NCBI GenBank assembly: GCA_033239125.1
Contig: BSWB01000004.1
Span: 62,123,501 to 62,187,500 of the forward strand
Length of the DNA: 64,000 nucleotides
Direction of reading: 5' to 3'
From: Fagopyrum homotropicum
Taxonomy: Eukaryota > Streptophyta > Magnoliopsida > Caryophyllales > Polygonaceae
The notes under the pieces were generated by a model. That model was not told the origin of the DNA and did no database searches. It saw nothing but the letters and a program-made list of their open reading frames with translations. The translations under genes and the position numbers were made by a program. Shown in pieces: positions 22,685-36,336 of this stretch (position 1 is the first letter of the stretch; the number at the start of each line of letters is the position of its first letter).

Positions 22685-23440
22685 ATATATATAGGGAGGG
22701 TCAGATCCGGTAACAACGTGTTTTACAATAAGAAATCAGAACACCGTCGGATCAATGCACGGATGACTTAGATTTAACGTTAAAATAAGGCAGATTTTAT
22801 TCTAATTTATTATAGTCTCGTGGACATGATAACAATAACATACGCAGTATGTTTATATGAAAACAAATTTCTTATTATCTAATTAATGTTATATGGATAA
22901 TAAAATATATGTTCATATACACGGAAATATCTCGTGCATATGAAAGTTCTTGTATATAGTAGTGGAATCGTAGTCGTGCATGCTTTATTTAGTCGTGCGT
23001 CAATTAATTTGTGGATAAGAATATAGTCGTGTATGTGATATATAGAATCGTGCATGTGATAATAGAGTCGTGCATGTAATGTTAACGTGTGCTACTAAAT
23101 AGCGCTACTTGTGCATGTATATTTAAAAATAGATTTGTGTATGTAATTTGAGTGTGCATGCGCTACTAACTAATGTCACTAACTTAAACTTAAACGTGTA
23201 CCAGCTACTATTGCTACTAACACTACTAAACGTGTGTATGTGTCATTTGAACTTGAACGTGCACTATATAGCGTCACGTGCACTAGCGCTACTAGTAGCA
23301 CTAGTAACTTAAAACGTGTATATGAAACGTGTATATTAAAGAATAAATTGTGTATGTATATTATATTTTACTTCTAACGCCGAAACATAAAGAATAAAAA
23401 GATAATGAACATGTTAATCCGTGTACTTAATTTGGCAATA
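22685..23440. repeat. TA-bounded repeat rich in GTGCATG words
   Basis: A (TA)n run at 22682-22695 is followed by 'gggagggtcagatccgg' and then 'caccgtcggatcaatgcacgg', resembling the 'ataccgtcggatggtgag' start of the element at 49934-50312. From 22915 to 23310 'cgtgcatg', 'cgtgtatg' and 'acgtg' words occur well over ten times. No gene is present. It is probably a decayed non-autonomous transposon. Confidence 0.5.
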
Positions 23441-23689
23441 TAAATATGGGAGAATTTGGCCTACTAGGCCTTTTTGAGAATATGATTTAGTAAATGTACC
23501 CCATAATTTTTTACCACTTTTATTTAATATTAGGTAAAAGTAATTTACCCTTCTATTAAAAAAGAATAATAGACATTAGTTAGTATTAACTGTTAAGTTG
23601 TAATTACTATTACTGAATTTGTTTTTTTATTATTATTTTATTTTTTTCTTTTTATTTTATTTTATTTTATTTTCTAGAATAAATTTCTG

Positions 23690-23945
23690 GTAGGAAATTT
23701 TTCATACCAGAAATTTTTAATACCAGAATTTTTCATACCAGAATTTTTCATGCCAGAATTTTTCATATCAGAATTTTTTCATACCAGATTTTTTTTTCAT
23801 ACCGGAATTTTTTCATACCAGAAGTTTTCATACTAGAATTTTTTCATAACAGAATTTTTTCATACTAGATTTTTTACATACCAGAATTTTTTATACTAGA
23901 ATTACATACCAGAAAATTTTCATAACAGAAATTCATACCATTTTT
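23690..23945. repeat. Degenerate minisatellite, CATACCAGAATTTTT unit
   Basis: About a dozen imperfect units of 'cataccagaattttt' with variable T runs (15-22 bases) are arrayed head to tail, with outliers to 24060. Three 'cataccagaa' words recur beyond the retrotransposon at 49170-49225, supporting that both flanks were once one element. Confidence 0.85.
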
Positions 23946-23999
23946 TTTTGTCCTTTTTTTTTCGTTTTCCGGTATGACTTTCTCATACTAGAATTTTTT

Positions 24000-24840
24000 T
24001 TGTTTTATTTTTTGTCCATTTTTAATTTTTATAATTTTCTGGTATGAGTTTTTAGTCATACCACAAATCTACAAGCTGCACAACAGCAGCTAAACAACCT
24101 TGACAGGGAACTACAAACTCTAATTGCAACCCAACTTTACAATTCACTTGTATCAAAATCTAGGTCTTGTCATTAAACACAAGCCAAGGTAGACAAATCA
24201 ACACCCACTAGGTTTGTCCTATACAAAAATTGGTGCCAAAGTCAACAAACATCTCATACACCAAACCAGAATACCAGAGAAGATGAAGCATTAAAAGAAG
24301 AATTAAACTCTCGTTGAAACCCAAGATGCCCATTGCTTTTGCAACACCTGCAGCCAACATAATCCACCTCCTTAAACCGCCCATTGAAATGATCTTTGAA
24401 ATTCACCCCTCCCCCTTCACATTGACCGTATTGCACAACACCTAATGCCAACATGAACATCAACAAAAATTATGCTTCTCTGCAAATGCAGTATTTTTTT
24501 ATTTTTCAGAATAGATGGTTAAGAAATCATGTAATCTTAAGGTTTCCTCGCCATTGCCTTCACAATCTTTGCAGAGTATACTGCTTAGTTTGGTAGTTGG
24601 CTTATCGATAGTCGCATGTCAACATAATTAGGAAGAAACACTCTCAAAGTCAGGTTGATATTTCAATTTATATGAATTATACAAATTTTGGAATCTTGAA
24701 GTTGCAAAATTCGTCACCTTAACAACAGGTAGATTGGGACCTTGAAGTTGCAGAATTTGAAAGGCCCTCATTTGAAAAGGTAATCTTTTGAAGTACAGGG
24801 TTTCTTGATATCAAAATCCCTAAGATTTCAAGTAAAATGC
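24000..24840. other. Interior of the candidate MULE, no gene recognised
   Basis: AT-rich sequence. The minus-strand frame 24254-24466 has a hydrophobic start and a few cysteines but no recognisable family, and it is not called. Confidence 0.4.
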
Positions 24841-24844
24841 ATAT

Positions 24845-25158
24845 CAAAAAAACATATCACGACCATACCCAAAATCACCCACCTGGCCCAAAACTTTTTC
24901 CCCTATCCTCAAATCTGACAACCGAGTACATGCCTTTATAGCTACCGTAAAAGATGAGCTATCTGGCTTAATTCCCTCCGATATTATCCGATTATGGAGA
25001 TCTATGACTTTACCATGACAACCCATCCGCTACGGTTCTCTGAGGCAATTTATCAAACAATTTATGGGCAACCTTTATGTGACCCAGTTTAGCATAAGCT
25101 GATATGAGCTGACCGTGGTACTTTCCATGGCTGAAGAAGCCATTGATTATAATAATAG
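24845..25158 (-). pseudogene. Captured PPR gene fragment, frameshifted
   Basis: The minus strand reads GFFSHGKYHGQLISAYAKLG, then HIKVAHKLFDKLPQRTV (25158 to about 25030), a clear PPR motif. One frame change later come VIDLHNRIISEGIKPDSS, FTVAIKACTRL and GEKV..VGDFGYGRDMF (to 24845). The order and wording match one stretch of a plant mitochondrial PPR protein (At3g25060-like), in which the linker at the frame change should read as one frame. The homology stops at 24845 and is cut at 25158 by element A, whose far side at 49085 continues the host sequence after the AATAG duplication. There is no start, stop or full repeat set, so it is a non-functional gene fragment. Confidence 0.8.
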
Positions 25159-28100
25159 TGTCACACCCCAAGTTTTCAGAACTCGGGGAGCTACTGGTTA
25201 GGACCTCATAATGGGTCCCGACCTTGGTTTAACAACAACTTTACTAGGATCTTACAACAAGGCACAAATGTAACTAAAACAATTTCAAAATATGAAAATT
25301 GTATTTTATGAATGTGCACATGTTATAGCCTTACAAACATTTATATAGATACGTAACATGCATGCCGTATGGAAGACTCCCCCGTCCCCATCTAATGAGT
25401 ACGTGGACCCGGCTGACCATCCGTTCCGGATCTCTCTACAACTGTCTATCTCTACAAATCTACAACACGGATAAACCGTTAGCTAACAATCCAAATATAA
25501 GCAGAATAAGGATAGCACAAACACAAACAAGGTAACATAAACACCCATCATGCTGGCACACAATTTGGTTATTATCTGATAGCTTAGGTAATTCACTTTA
25601 TTCCATTTTAAAGTTGTGGCACGAGAATCTTAAGAGTTCTCGCCTCCGTTCCTTATCCAACCGGTGTAGGTCTAGCTTACCTCTGCCGGTAGCATCACTA
25701 CAAACCGAGTGTGGACTAGTCCCTAAAGAAACCCCCAGCGCCCTCAGGCTACTGAGCAGAATGCCACCGCCCGTTACTCTTAGGCCAAGGTATAGGTCGG
25801 TATATAATTATTACTAAAGTATAACTATAAACATCTCATTCACACACCACTACCATTATTCATATTCATATCTAGAAGTCATCTAAGTAAGCCCAAAGGA
25901 CTTACCTGAATCGAACTCGATTTCCGTTATCTCAACTCGGTCCCCAACTGTTGAAACTCAAATTCCTGTCATAAGGGCAAGTGGATCAAAACACATTTCC
26001 CATATTCTTAGAAGTTTATGACTTCTAAGATGTAAAATTCTTTCATAAGAAAATTACTAAAATACCCTACTAAGGTAAAATGACCATTTTACCTCTAGGT
26101 CTCGACTCTCCAAGAATCTTACAACCTACTTCCCAAAATCTTCTATGGAACTAAATTTCATATCTTAACTCTTGAGAGTGAGGTGGTATAGGAATCAGAA
26201 AGTTACACCTTCTTCTCTTCTTTTAAAGGATCACTTAGGTCCAACTTTAACCTATGATACGAGGCTCAAATAAAATTAAAAAAGTTCTAAGAAAAAAATA
26301 CCCGAGTCTTCTATTATATGCATACTAATCATAAGACAAAGATCCCTCCAAACAATTCCATCAAGACTCTTACTGATAACATGAATTATTGTCTATATTT
26401 TGGGATTTGTTTAGACGTTTTATCTTCAATAATCTGCATGTTTGTATGTATAATATGTGATTATATTACCATTTTATCTACCTTTGCGGGAATCGAAGTC
26501 TACACCTAGTTTTGTTGTAATCGTAGGTAAAATGGCACGTTTTGCATCAAAAAGGAGCAAAAGGAGCTATGGAGTCATTGGAGCTACATTCAGGAACATA
26601 AGGAAACATCCAGGAAGCATAGCCATGGATTAGAGATTCACTTTGGACCAGATTTGAGAGATTTCACATTCAATTGTGACTCACCTCGGTTGACTATAGA
26701 GTGACCTCGACCGAGGTGATCCAGAGAAGTCGACTCGACCGAGGCGAACACCTGGGACGCGGCGAGAATATTTTATTCTTGGCTGAGATCTTTTATCTTT
26801 GGAAAGAGGATCTTATATTTTTGGGCTTGGCTCCTGGAAGGAAGAAGATATGCTAGATCATATATTTTACCTATTTTTATGGGAAGAGATCTTTCTAAGA
26901 TATCTTATCTTTGGAGAGTAATTTTCCTATAAAAAGGGTTGGATTTTCCACAAATCTGGATCATGCTATACCACCGATTGTGTTTTATACACCGCTGCAG
27001 CCATACTCCAGTTGGGAGATTTGAAGAACCTTTTTGAAGGTTGAAGGAAGAAAGTTTATAGCTTTTATAGCTTTTGAAGGGTTTTTGTAAGATCATCTTA
27101 GATTCCCTTCCTCTTTGTTGTCTTGTTGGATTTCTATCCAAGGAACGCTTGTTTGAGTGATATTTGATTCAGTGATTGAAGTCTTTCTATTAAGTTCTTC
27201 TTGTTCAAATATCCACTTTCTTCCCATATATTTGATTAATACTTTCATGATGATGAGTGGCTAATCTCTTTGTGTGATTCTAGGGTGATTGGCTGAAGGT
27301 TGTGGGAAAAACAATGATAGAATTCTCTTAATCACAGTAGGACCCTGAAAGTTCAAGTCTTTACCTTAACCCTAAGCATCTCGCTCAGTCGATGAACATC
27401 TCGGCCGGGGTGGAATTTGGCTGACCGAGGTGACTTATCTGATCCGAAACTGAGAGTTAAGTGTTAGAGTTTGCCAAATCCTATTCTTATTACACCTTTC
27501 CTGGTTCAATGCAAGCCTAGGATGAGACTTACCCGGTAATTCCTTTGTTTGTTTACCTAAGATCATAAGTGTAGGTAATAAAGGTTTATCCTTTATTGGG
27601 GTTTGAGTGTGCTTTCATCCAATCTTTGTGAGTTAGCCTGAGACTTACCCGGTAAAGGTTGATTCTATTCCCTTAGATGGTGTGTTAGTTTGAGATTATA
27701 GTTCTTTATCTTAATTCCTTGAGACTTACCCGGTAATAGGAGTTATGGTTTTGGATTAGTGAGTAGTGAGACTTACCCGATGATCTATTCCACTTTAGTA
27801 ACACCTTCCTTATGCAAAAACCTCAGCTATGTCCGCTTATCTTTAGATCTTGAGTTGGAACCACAACTAGATGCTTTAATCCCTAGAATTGCATATTTCC
27901 TTTATTAAATTTTATCATCTTTGATTGTTTTGATTGCTTTGTGGTTAGTAATTGCTAAAGCTTACCGTTATCGACTTTGTTTTACTAAGTCCCTGTGATC
28001 GACCCCTGGAATTCCTTGCTTTTTACTACGATTGACCCGTACACTACGGGTTCACATCCTTGTTTTAAGCTTACATCTAGGGTTATAAATTTAAAGCTTG

Positions 28101-29952
28101 CACACACCGTTTGGAGCGAACACTTACATAAACTCCCAAAGTTGGTTAAAATACCTAATAATTCCATACTAGGTAAAAATCTGGGTTTTCTCAAAACAAA
28201 ACTGTGCAACTAGCATACTTTGAATTGTAATAACTTCAAATCCGACCGTTGAAATTCTCCCAACATTTAACCCCACATACTTTGTATGCCCACCTATAAC
28301 CTGTTAAAAATTCAATGGTGGATGCTTAATTAAATGTATCGAAAATACCCCTCTAACCAAGCAGAAAAGCGGACCGAAAAAACATGAAAATGGCAACAGA
28401 TCTCAGCTTCGATCCCTGCTGACATCAAGTTATACTCTAAGCTAAACTATGGGTCTCCAGTTCGAGACTATGCTGACACAGCCGGGACTCATCTACCTTA
28501 TGGTACCCTCTCTTTACTCAACTGCTAAAGTCTAACCTTCCTACTACTCAACTACTCAACTACTAAAGTCTAACATTCCTACTACTCAGCTACTCAACTG
28601 CTAAAGCCTAACCCTTCTTACAACTCAGTTACGCATAGGAAGGAAAGATGAAATGCTCACTCACGTTCTGCAGAAGGCTGGAGCATCGCCCGGTCCCTGG
28701 GTTCTTGGCTCGTGACCGAAAGTTTGTCTGGTGTGTTTGCGTGACCGGCCTGTTGTTGTCCGTGCTAGACGCCACTGGTGAGGAAGGTTTCTCCTCATGA
28801 TGGAAGTAAGGGAGGAGTAAATTCAGGTATTACGGAGGGACAATAAGACATATCTGAACGGAGAGAAGTTACCCAAATCGATACCTGTGGGATGCAATCA
28901 CTGTAAGGTTTGCGGAGGCGACCTCTCGTCCGTTGCTCTCGTGCAGATTGCAACAGGGTGTTAGCCGGAGTATGTCGGATATGAGAGCAGTTGTTTCTAT
29001 TCGTGAATGCGTGTAGATAGACTGTCGCTATGCCCGATTTTGTTTCTTGCTATTGTGACAATCTAGGTCACGTTCAACAGGCGAGGGGGAGTGTTAGCAA
29101 TCACCCTTGATTCTCTTAATCGACAAAAGGGGTGCAGAAGGTTGAGCCTCACATTGGCGTTTGTCCAGAGTAGCATGACTCTATTCAATCGATCGAAAAA
29201 CCCACCAATCACTGCGCAAGGCCGACGTATCCTGGCTGGTTCTCTTCGTGCAGATTTGTTGCCGTTTGTGTGCAGCAGTGGCCGATGGAGATGAGATCTT
29301 TGGTTGCTGCTGTGTCGAAAGGGATCTTGGGAGTTGCTGCGATGCATCTGGACGTACATGAAGGCATGCGTGGGGATGGGGACGGTTAGAAATAAATGAA
29401 AGGAAACATTTATTATCCCGGCTGTTACGTTTTGAAGGGGAGAGAGAGAGCACTCTTGCTTGCTGGGCTAACGTGAGACACAACTTCTGGGCTAGACTGG
29501 AGGCCTGGCTTCTGGGCTGGCGGTATTCTTGGGCTTACGTGGAGCAAGGGCTGGAGCAATAGCAAGAAAAACTTGGCTGAAACTAAGGTAGGAAAAGAGT
29601 GGTGTAGTTTTGTCAAAGCTTGTCACAGCCTTGTCAAAACGTGTCATGGCTTCGTCAAGCCCATGCATGGCCTTGTCATGATCTCGTCATGGTCTCATCA
29701 AATCTCGTCATGGTCTCGTCTTAATCTCTTCCAAAAGGACGTCATGACTTTGTCAAGGACAAGTCATGTTACAAACTAGGGTTTGATGGATTAAGGTTTG
29801 CTATAAAAATCTTATCATTTTATGTGAAGTGGGGTTACATAAAATGATAAAATTTGAGATATGGTGTCCGACTAGGTAGACATATAAAGATCAACAGATC
29901 AAAATCCGGTTTGCTACAGGATTAAATGGAATAAAATTTTCCGGATATTACA
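25159..29952 (-). repeat. LTR of element A (3' LTR), containing an Athila solo LTR
   Basis: By orientation this is the 3' LTR. It is interrupted at 26374-28122 by a solo Athila LTR. Compared with the other copy it shows about 3-4% differences in 25159-26373 and 29013-29952 but almost none in 28166-28962. The open frames inside it (for example 25614-25817, 29063-29483) also occur in the other LTR with disabling changes and are not genes. Confidence 0.9.
26374..28122 (+). mobile_element. Athila solo LTR (B family) inside the LTR of A
   Basis: Starts TGATAACATG, ends GCGAACA, 1749 bases, flanked by CTTAC on both sides (26369-26373 and 28123-28127). It aligns along its whole length with the LTRs of element B but carries more differences, so it is an older or separate lineage. 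It holds the TATA box 'cctataaaaagg' near 26930, CCTCGGTTGA/CTCGACCGAGG words at 26688-26750 and 27385-27432, and the GAGACTTACCCGGTAA words at about 27523, 27640, 27720 and 27768. It arose by recombination between the two LTRs of a former full element. Confidence 0.95.
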
Positions 29953-32900
29953 TCAGTACCCCCTTAAAATAAGTTTCGTCCCGAAACTTAAAAGAAGACT
30001 CGTAATGTCAGAGTCCATACAAAAGAACTAAAGCGCCGGAAAGAGGTCAAAACAAGTCGAGTTCTGATTTGTTTCTGAAATAGCCGGAAGAAAAATTTCC
30101 GGGTATTACATCAATCTCCCCTTAGAATAAGTTTCTCCCCGAAACTAAAAAAAATGCCAGTCATAAGGTCAGCCCTCAAGGTACGAATCTATTGTATCTA
30201 CTTGTTACCGCACACGACTCATCGTTTCTACATATAAGTATCCCGCACATCAAAGGTTACCAATGAAACACACATCACTGTCAAAACATTCAAGCATGAA
30301 ACAAACAAGTAGTCACACAATATCACACCAAAACAGTGCCGAGTACTAACTTGTCGGTCCTAAGGTTTCAACTATCTCTGTATAGATCTCTAAAAGGTTA
30401 CGTCTCATACTGTCCACAAGATCTCAGGCACCCTCGTCGGCTTTTCATAAAACCGCCGACTCAAAAGTCGTTTGATGTACTCACCTCAAAAGCACATGTA
30501 ACCACGGTCTAGAGTGTTTACAGGGTATCTCACCGGTATCATCCGGCTCAACTGTCCGATCTTCCAATCTGATGACCTAACTCGTGTCTAGTAGGTATTC
30601 CCTCTAACTAAATCCGTGGACAATGGGGTTTCTCTCCTCAATATGGTGAGGAATACTAGTCCATCAATCACTTTCAACTCTGCATGCAAGGTCTCACAAG
30701 GTTATCTTACATAACTCACCTCTAGATCTTTTGATGACCTTCCTGAGGTAATTTATTCCAATTCCTTTCCTTCTAGTCTTCTGAAAGGGTTCCGGGTATC
30801 CGATCTAGGATATCCCCCTTATACATCTCCCGACACTTTACTAAGTGCTTAAGTCTAGTTGTATCACAACTCACTTGGTCTTACATATGGGTTCTCCATT
30901 AAAGAATCATCATCTGCTAATTTTTGGTCTTAAACTTGATATAACTTAACAATCAAAATCCGGTGGTCAATCTTTGTGTTCTATCGACGCCATCATATTA
31001 TTGTGTAGATCTCTAGCTCAACTGAAGCTTCTTACGCAGTGTCAAGATCTTAGGTGATATAGAATGTATCTGCGATGACAACACTAGACACAAGGCGATC
31101 TCACCTCACCGTCGTTTGATGATCATAACTACTCGATAACTGCAAAAACACCATCAACATTCCACTATTATATCCGTCACGTCTATCAGTCCGATAATAT
31201 TTCTCTAACTCGAAATGCAACTCGGATCCGTTCCAATATAACATTACACGTAAACTCTACCCGAGATTATGCTTTCTCTATGCGCGATTACTGAGTTGCA
31301 AGTATGTCCTTTCCGCTTATTTCCTTATATATCTTCCGACTCAGTAGGGTAGTTACTCGATTTGAGCTTCCTAGGGTAAACCCTGCACCTTTTTTTTTTT
31401 ACTTCGTTAATTCTTCTCCTAATCCATCAAGAAAACTCACTCTAGAGTACTCCATTAGTATAGAAGTCAAGACCACTTGTCTAGCAACATGTAGCGAAGC
31501 CTTCATTCTTCACTCGGATCCATAATAGGGTAACACTATTTTTCTATAACCTCTATATTCCCATACAATATTTCCAGTCACTCCGCATAGCCTATCTCAC
31601 GTTCTTTTCAAACAAATGCATCTCACCAATTATCATTATTTATACTATTGAGCTTCATGCTCTGCGGGTTAGGACCCACCACGCTTCCGCTACGCTACTC
31701 TGATAGTTCTGTTTTCATCCATCTATCATAAGGACATTTTATGTGAGTCCCAAGTGATTGTCTTCAAAGCTTTTTCTACCGATTACACCATAAGTTCTAT
31801 CCAGAGGAAGTATCAAGAACCTTCCTTACTTGCCTTAAGGAAATAAGTTAACGGTTAGAAGACAACCTCTCCCGTTCACTTTTTGAATTCTTCTAACACG
31901 GATCCAAACTCTTTGACTCGACCGGAGTTTGATCTGAAACCGGCATTGTGAAATCTCTAACATGGTTCTCTTTATACCTTCAGTTCATCCAAGAAGGTTG
32001 TCGTCGCCTATTGGGGAAATCCTCCAAGGCGTCGGTAAAGCTACCTCATAAATCCGCATTCACGATATCTCTTCTTAACGGCACCTAACTCATCAATACT
32101 AGCAACACTTGCACGTCCCCCGTTGATATTGGTTAGTCTATAGTTGACTTACCTCAATATCTCCTCCTCACTCTTCTCATACCTCTACTGCATAAAAATC
32201 CTGGTAAGCATCAACTACTCGGTTAATCCTGTTCCCCTTTGTAAGTTCGTTCTATCTTCTCCACTTCCGTTTCCTTAGGGCCAACTCTCTTTCTTGAGTC
32301 CCTTAGGTAATTCTCACATGTTCCTTCATTAGTGTTGTTTATAATATTGCTTTGTTGAACTCCATTGGCTCTGCTACCGGTCTCCTACTCTTTTTGATAC
32401 TGGCATCGTGATTCCGTTCAACTTCTTATATTCTGACGAGGTCAAAACTTCTCTACACTTGTGGGGTCTATCTTCGCTCTTACACTCCATTGTAGGTCTT
32501 CATTCCATACACCTCTTAGTCACAAGGGTTTCTTCCGTAAATATCGGAAGAAAATCATCATTCCCCTTTGTATGAAATACTATGCACACTCTGTCTTGAC
32601 TGACATAGAACCTTTTAAAAGTGTATACTTCTTACTCCTCTAGTTCTTCTTTTACAATCCATCTGTACTAGGTGTGACATGTACCTTCTTCCTAGCCAGT
32701 AGGTAGTAAGTCACTCACACAATTCCCTTGGTCTCAAATGACATAAGGGGGTCATTCCTGGCCGTCTAGTCTTTCTTCTTAAGTTTTTAAGTCTATGGTT
32801 ATCCTCCTTATCTGCCAACCAGTTACCACTAGTTGACCCGCACATGTTATCTCTCAGTTATTACCAACTAGTCTATAGTTGACCTTCTGTAAGGTCACAG

Positions 32901-34227
32901 ACTTATTGTTCTTCTTTCTCTTTTGAAGTTTGATACACTTGGTGAAAATCTATCTCTTTCAGTCTCTTTGTTAATACGCCTTTAGCTCCTTCCACAGTCT
33001 GCACTTCTCTTGTTTTCTTATGAGATCGCTATACTCTTCTGAGTCTAGTCCTAGCATTCATCTGTCGTCAATGAGTTTATTAAGTCTTCCACGATAACTT
33101 GTAAGCATATCTTCACGATTCTTCTTACTTTGTTCATCGTATGTTTGCGGTTCTCTAATATGACCGTCAATGCTGGTAACTTAAATCTTTATGTGAATGA
33201 AGAGTTATTGTGGACTCTCTAGTCCACCAAGATCACTTTCCAACATTCTTCCCCTTGCTTGGTGTTGTTTTGTAATGCCACCTTTATAGAATTCCGTTGT
33301 CTTAATTTCAGACTTCTACTGTATTTGATACTTACGTCATGATTTCTTGCAAACTCTTGCATCTCTGAGTAAATCAACCCGTCTCTATGATGATGAAGTT
33401 TATTTCTTGCCTTTAAACTCATTTGTCAATGCTTGTCTTTGTACTCCTTTAATTCTTCACATCGGGGTCAACACCATATCTTCCTTGTACTCTCAGGCCC
33501 CTACTTGCCTATGGCGTCACCACCTTTGGTTTCAGTGTCATTTAACCCGCCAAGTGTAGTTGTACTCTACCCCGCTCGATTTGGGTTCCGATATTGTCCT
33601 CTTCACTCCAGACTCTTATCAGTCCTTACATGCATCCTTGAGTTTCATCTCTCGTCTTCATACCGCCACGTTCTTTGTACGACTTTCTACTACTTATATC
33701 TAAGTGGATCTGATATTCTTCCTCATCCGATTGTTCTTGTTCTTAAGAATCATCTCATAGTCTTCACCTTCTGTCCTCTCGTTCTTCGGAAGGTTGTAGG
33801 GATCGCCAAGGTGTCCGTCAGAACACGTTACTTTACTCCGAGGTCTGAGTCCACTATCTTCATATAAATACTCCTTAGAATCGAACAAATTATCATGGGG
33901 CGATGATCGCATCATGATAACTTAACTAAAAGATATTTCATATCCTTTAGGGTACTAACATGCTACCTATGCATAGATAATAATATAACCTAATTGTACC
34001 ATATTGTAAGTCCATATACTATCTCCTATCATAATAAGTTGCAGAGATCTATGCAAAGCGATGGTGGTCCGACGTACTACTATCCCAACAACCCGACTAT
34101 GCACATGATTTTAAAATAAACTTCATTTGAAATTTTAGACCCCTTTCGGGTTCTGGTTATTTCTACATTCGGTCTTTCAGAAGATTACAAGTGTCATTGT
34201 TGCAAACCCAGAGCTCTGATACCATGT
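29953..34227 (-). mobile_element. Degenerate internal region of element A
   Basis: This 4.3-kb interval lies between the two LTRs. The end next to 29953 has the polypurine tract TTAAGGGGGTACTGA (minus strand) preceded by GTTTCGGGACGAAAC. A second similar boundary recurs near 30095-30150. I found no reverse transcriptase, integrase, protease or gag motif; the longest open frames (33433-33867 plus strand, 144 residues) look fortuitous. It is either heavily decayed or a large non-coding derivative (LARD-like). Confidence 0.6.
34213..34224 (-). promoter_or_regulatory. Primer-binding site, tRNA-Met type (element A)
   Basis: The minus strand reads TGGTATCAGAGC, an exact match to the common plant initiator-tRNA-Met primer site, three bases inside the LTR end at 34228. 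Confidence 0.9.
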
Positions 34228-36336
34228 TGTAACACCCCAAGTTCTCAAAACTCGGGGAGCTACTAGTTGGGACCTCACAATGGGTCCCGACCTTGGTTTA
34301 ACAACAACTTTACTAAGATCTTACAACAAGGCACAAATGTAATTAAAACAATTTTAAAATATAAAAATTGTATTTTATGAATGTGCACATGTTACAGCCT
34401 TACAAACATTTATATAGATACGTAACATGCATGCCGTATGGAAGACTCCCCCGACCCCATCTAATGAGTACGTGGACCTGGCTGACCATCCGTTCCGGAT
34501 CTCTCTACAAATGTCTATCTCTACAAATCTACAACACGGATAAACCGTTAGCTAACAATCCAAATATAAGCAGAATAAGGATAGCACAAACACAAACAAG
34601 GTAACATAAACACCCATCATGATGGCACACAATTTGGTTATTATCTGATAGCTTAGGTGATTCACTTTATTCCATTTTAAAGTTATGGCACGAGAATCTT
34701 AAGATTTCTCGCCTCCGTTCCTTATCCAACCGGTGTAGGTCTAGCTTACCTCCGCCGGTAGCATCACTACAAACCGAGTGTGGACTAGTCCCTAAAGAAA
34801 CCCCCAGCGCCCTCAGGCTACTGAGCAAAATGCCACCGCCCGTTACTCTTAGGCCAAGGTATAGGTCAGTATATAATTATTACCAAAATATAACTATAAA
34901 TATCTCATTCACACACCACTACCAATATTCATACTCATATCTAGAAGTCAGCTAAGTAAGCCCACAAGACTTACCTGAATCGAACTCGATTCCCGTTATC
35001 TCAACTCGGTCCCCAACTGTTGGAACTCAATTGCCTGTCATAAGGGCAACTGGATCAAAACACACTTCCCATATTCTTAGAAGTTTATGACTTCTAAGAT
35101 GTAAAATTCTTTCATAAGAAAATTACTAAAATACCCTACTAAGGTAAAATGACCATTTTACCCCTTGGTCTCGACTCTCCAAGAATCTTACAACCTACTT
35201 CCCAAAATCTTCTATGGAACTAAATTTCATATCTTAACTCTTGAGAGTGAGGTGGTATAGGAATCAGAAAGTTACACCTTCTTCTCTTCTTTTAAAGGAT
35301 CACATAAGTCCAACTTTAACCTATGATACGAGGCTCAAATAAAATTATAAAAGTTCTAAGAGAAAAATACCCGAGTCTTCTATTATATGCATACTAATCA
35401 TAAGCCAAAGATCCCTCCAAACTATTCCATCAAGAATCTTACATAAATTCCCAAAGTTGGTTAAAATACCTAATAATTCTATACTAGGTAAAAATCTGGG
35501 TTTTCTCAAAACAAAACTGTGCAACTAGCATACTTTGAATTGTAATAACTTCAAATCCGACCGTTGAAATTCTCCCAACATTTAACCCCACATACTTTGT
35601 ATGCCCACCTATAACCTGTTAAAAATTCAATGGTGGATGCTTAATTAAATGTATCGAAAATACCCCTCTAACCAAGCAGAAAAGCGGACCGAAAAAACAT
35701 GAAAATGGCAACAGATCTCAGCTTCGATCCCTGCTGACATCAAGTTATACTCTAAGCTAAACTATGGGTCTCCAGTTCGAGACTATGCTGACACAGCCGG
35801 GACTCATCTACCTTATGGTACCCTCTCTTTACTCAACTGCTAAAGTCTAACCTTCCTACTACTCAACTACTCAACTACTAAAGTCTAACATTCCTACTAC
35901 TCAGCTACTCAACTGCTAAAGCCTAACCCTTCTTACAACTCAGTTACGCATAGGAAGGAAAGATGAAATGCTCACTCACGTTCTGCAGAAGGCTGGAGCA
36001 TCGCCCGGTCCCTGGGTTCTTGGCTCGTGACCGAAAGTTTGTCTGGTGTGTTTGCGTGACCGGCCTGTTGTTGTCCGTGCTAGACGCCACTGGTGAGGAA
36101 GGTTTCTCCTCATGATGGAAGTAAGGGAGGAGTAAATTCAGGTATTACGGAGGGACAATAAGACATATCTGAACGGAGAGAAGTTACCCAAATCGATACC
36201 TGTGGGATGCAATCACTGTAAGGTTTGCGGAGGCGACCTCTCGTCCGTTGCTCTCGTGCAGATTGCAACAGGGTGTTGGCCGGAGTATGTCGGATATGAG
36301 AGCAGTTGTTTCTATTCGTGAATGCGTGTAGATAGA

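Noticed and set aside
23690..23945. Possible CRISPR-like regular repeat
   Set aside because: Units are contiguous, degenerate and AT-rich without unique spacers in a plant genome; it is a minisatellite.
29063..29483. 98-100 residue minus-strand frames also seen at 48195-48615
   Set aside because: They lie in the LTRs of element A, overlap each other in different frames and have no known domain; repetition reflects LTR identity.
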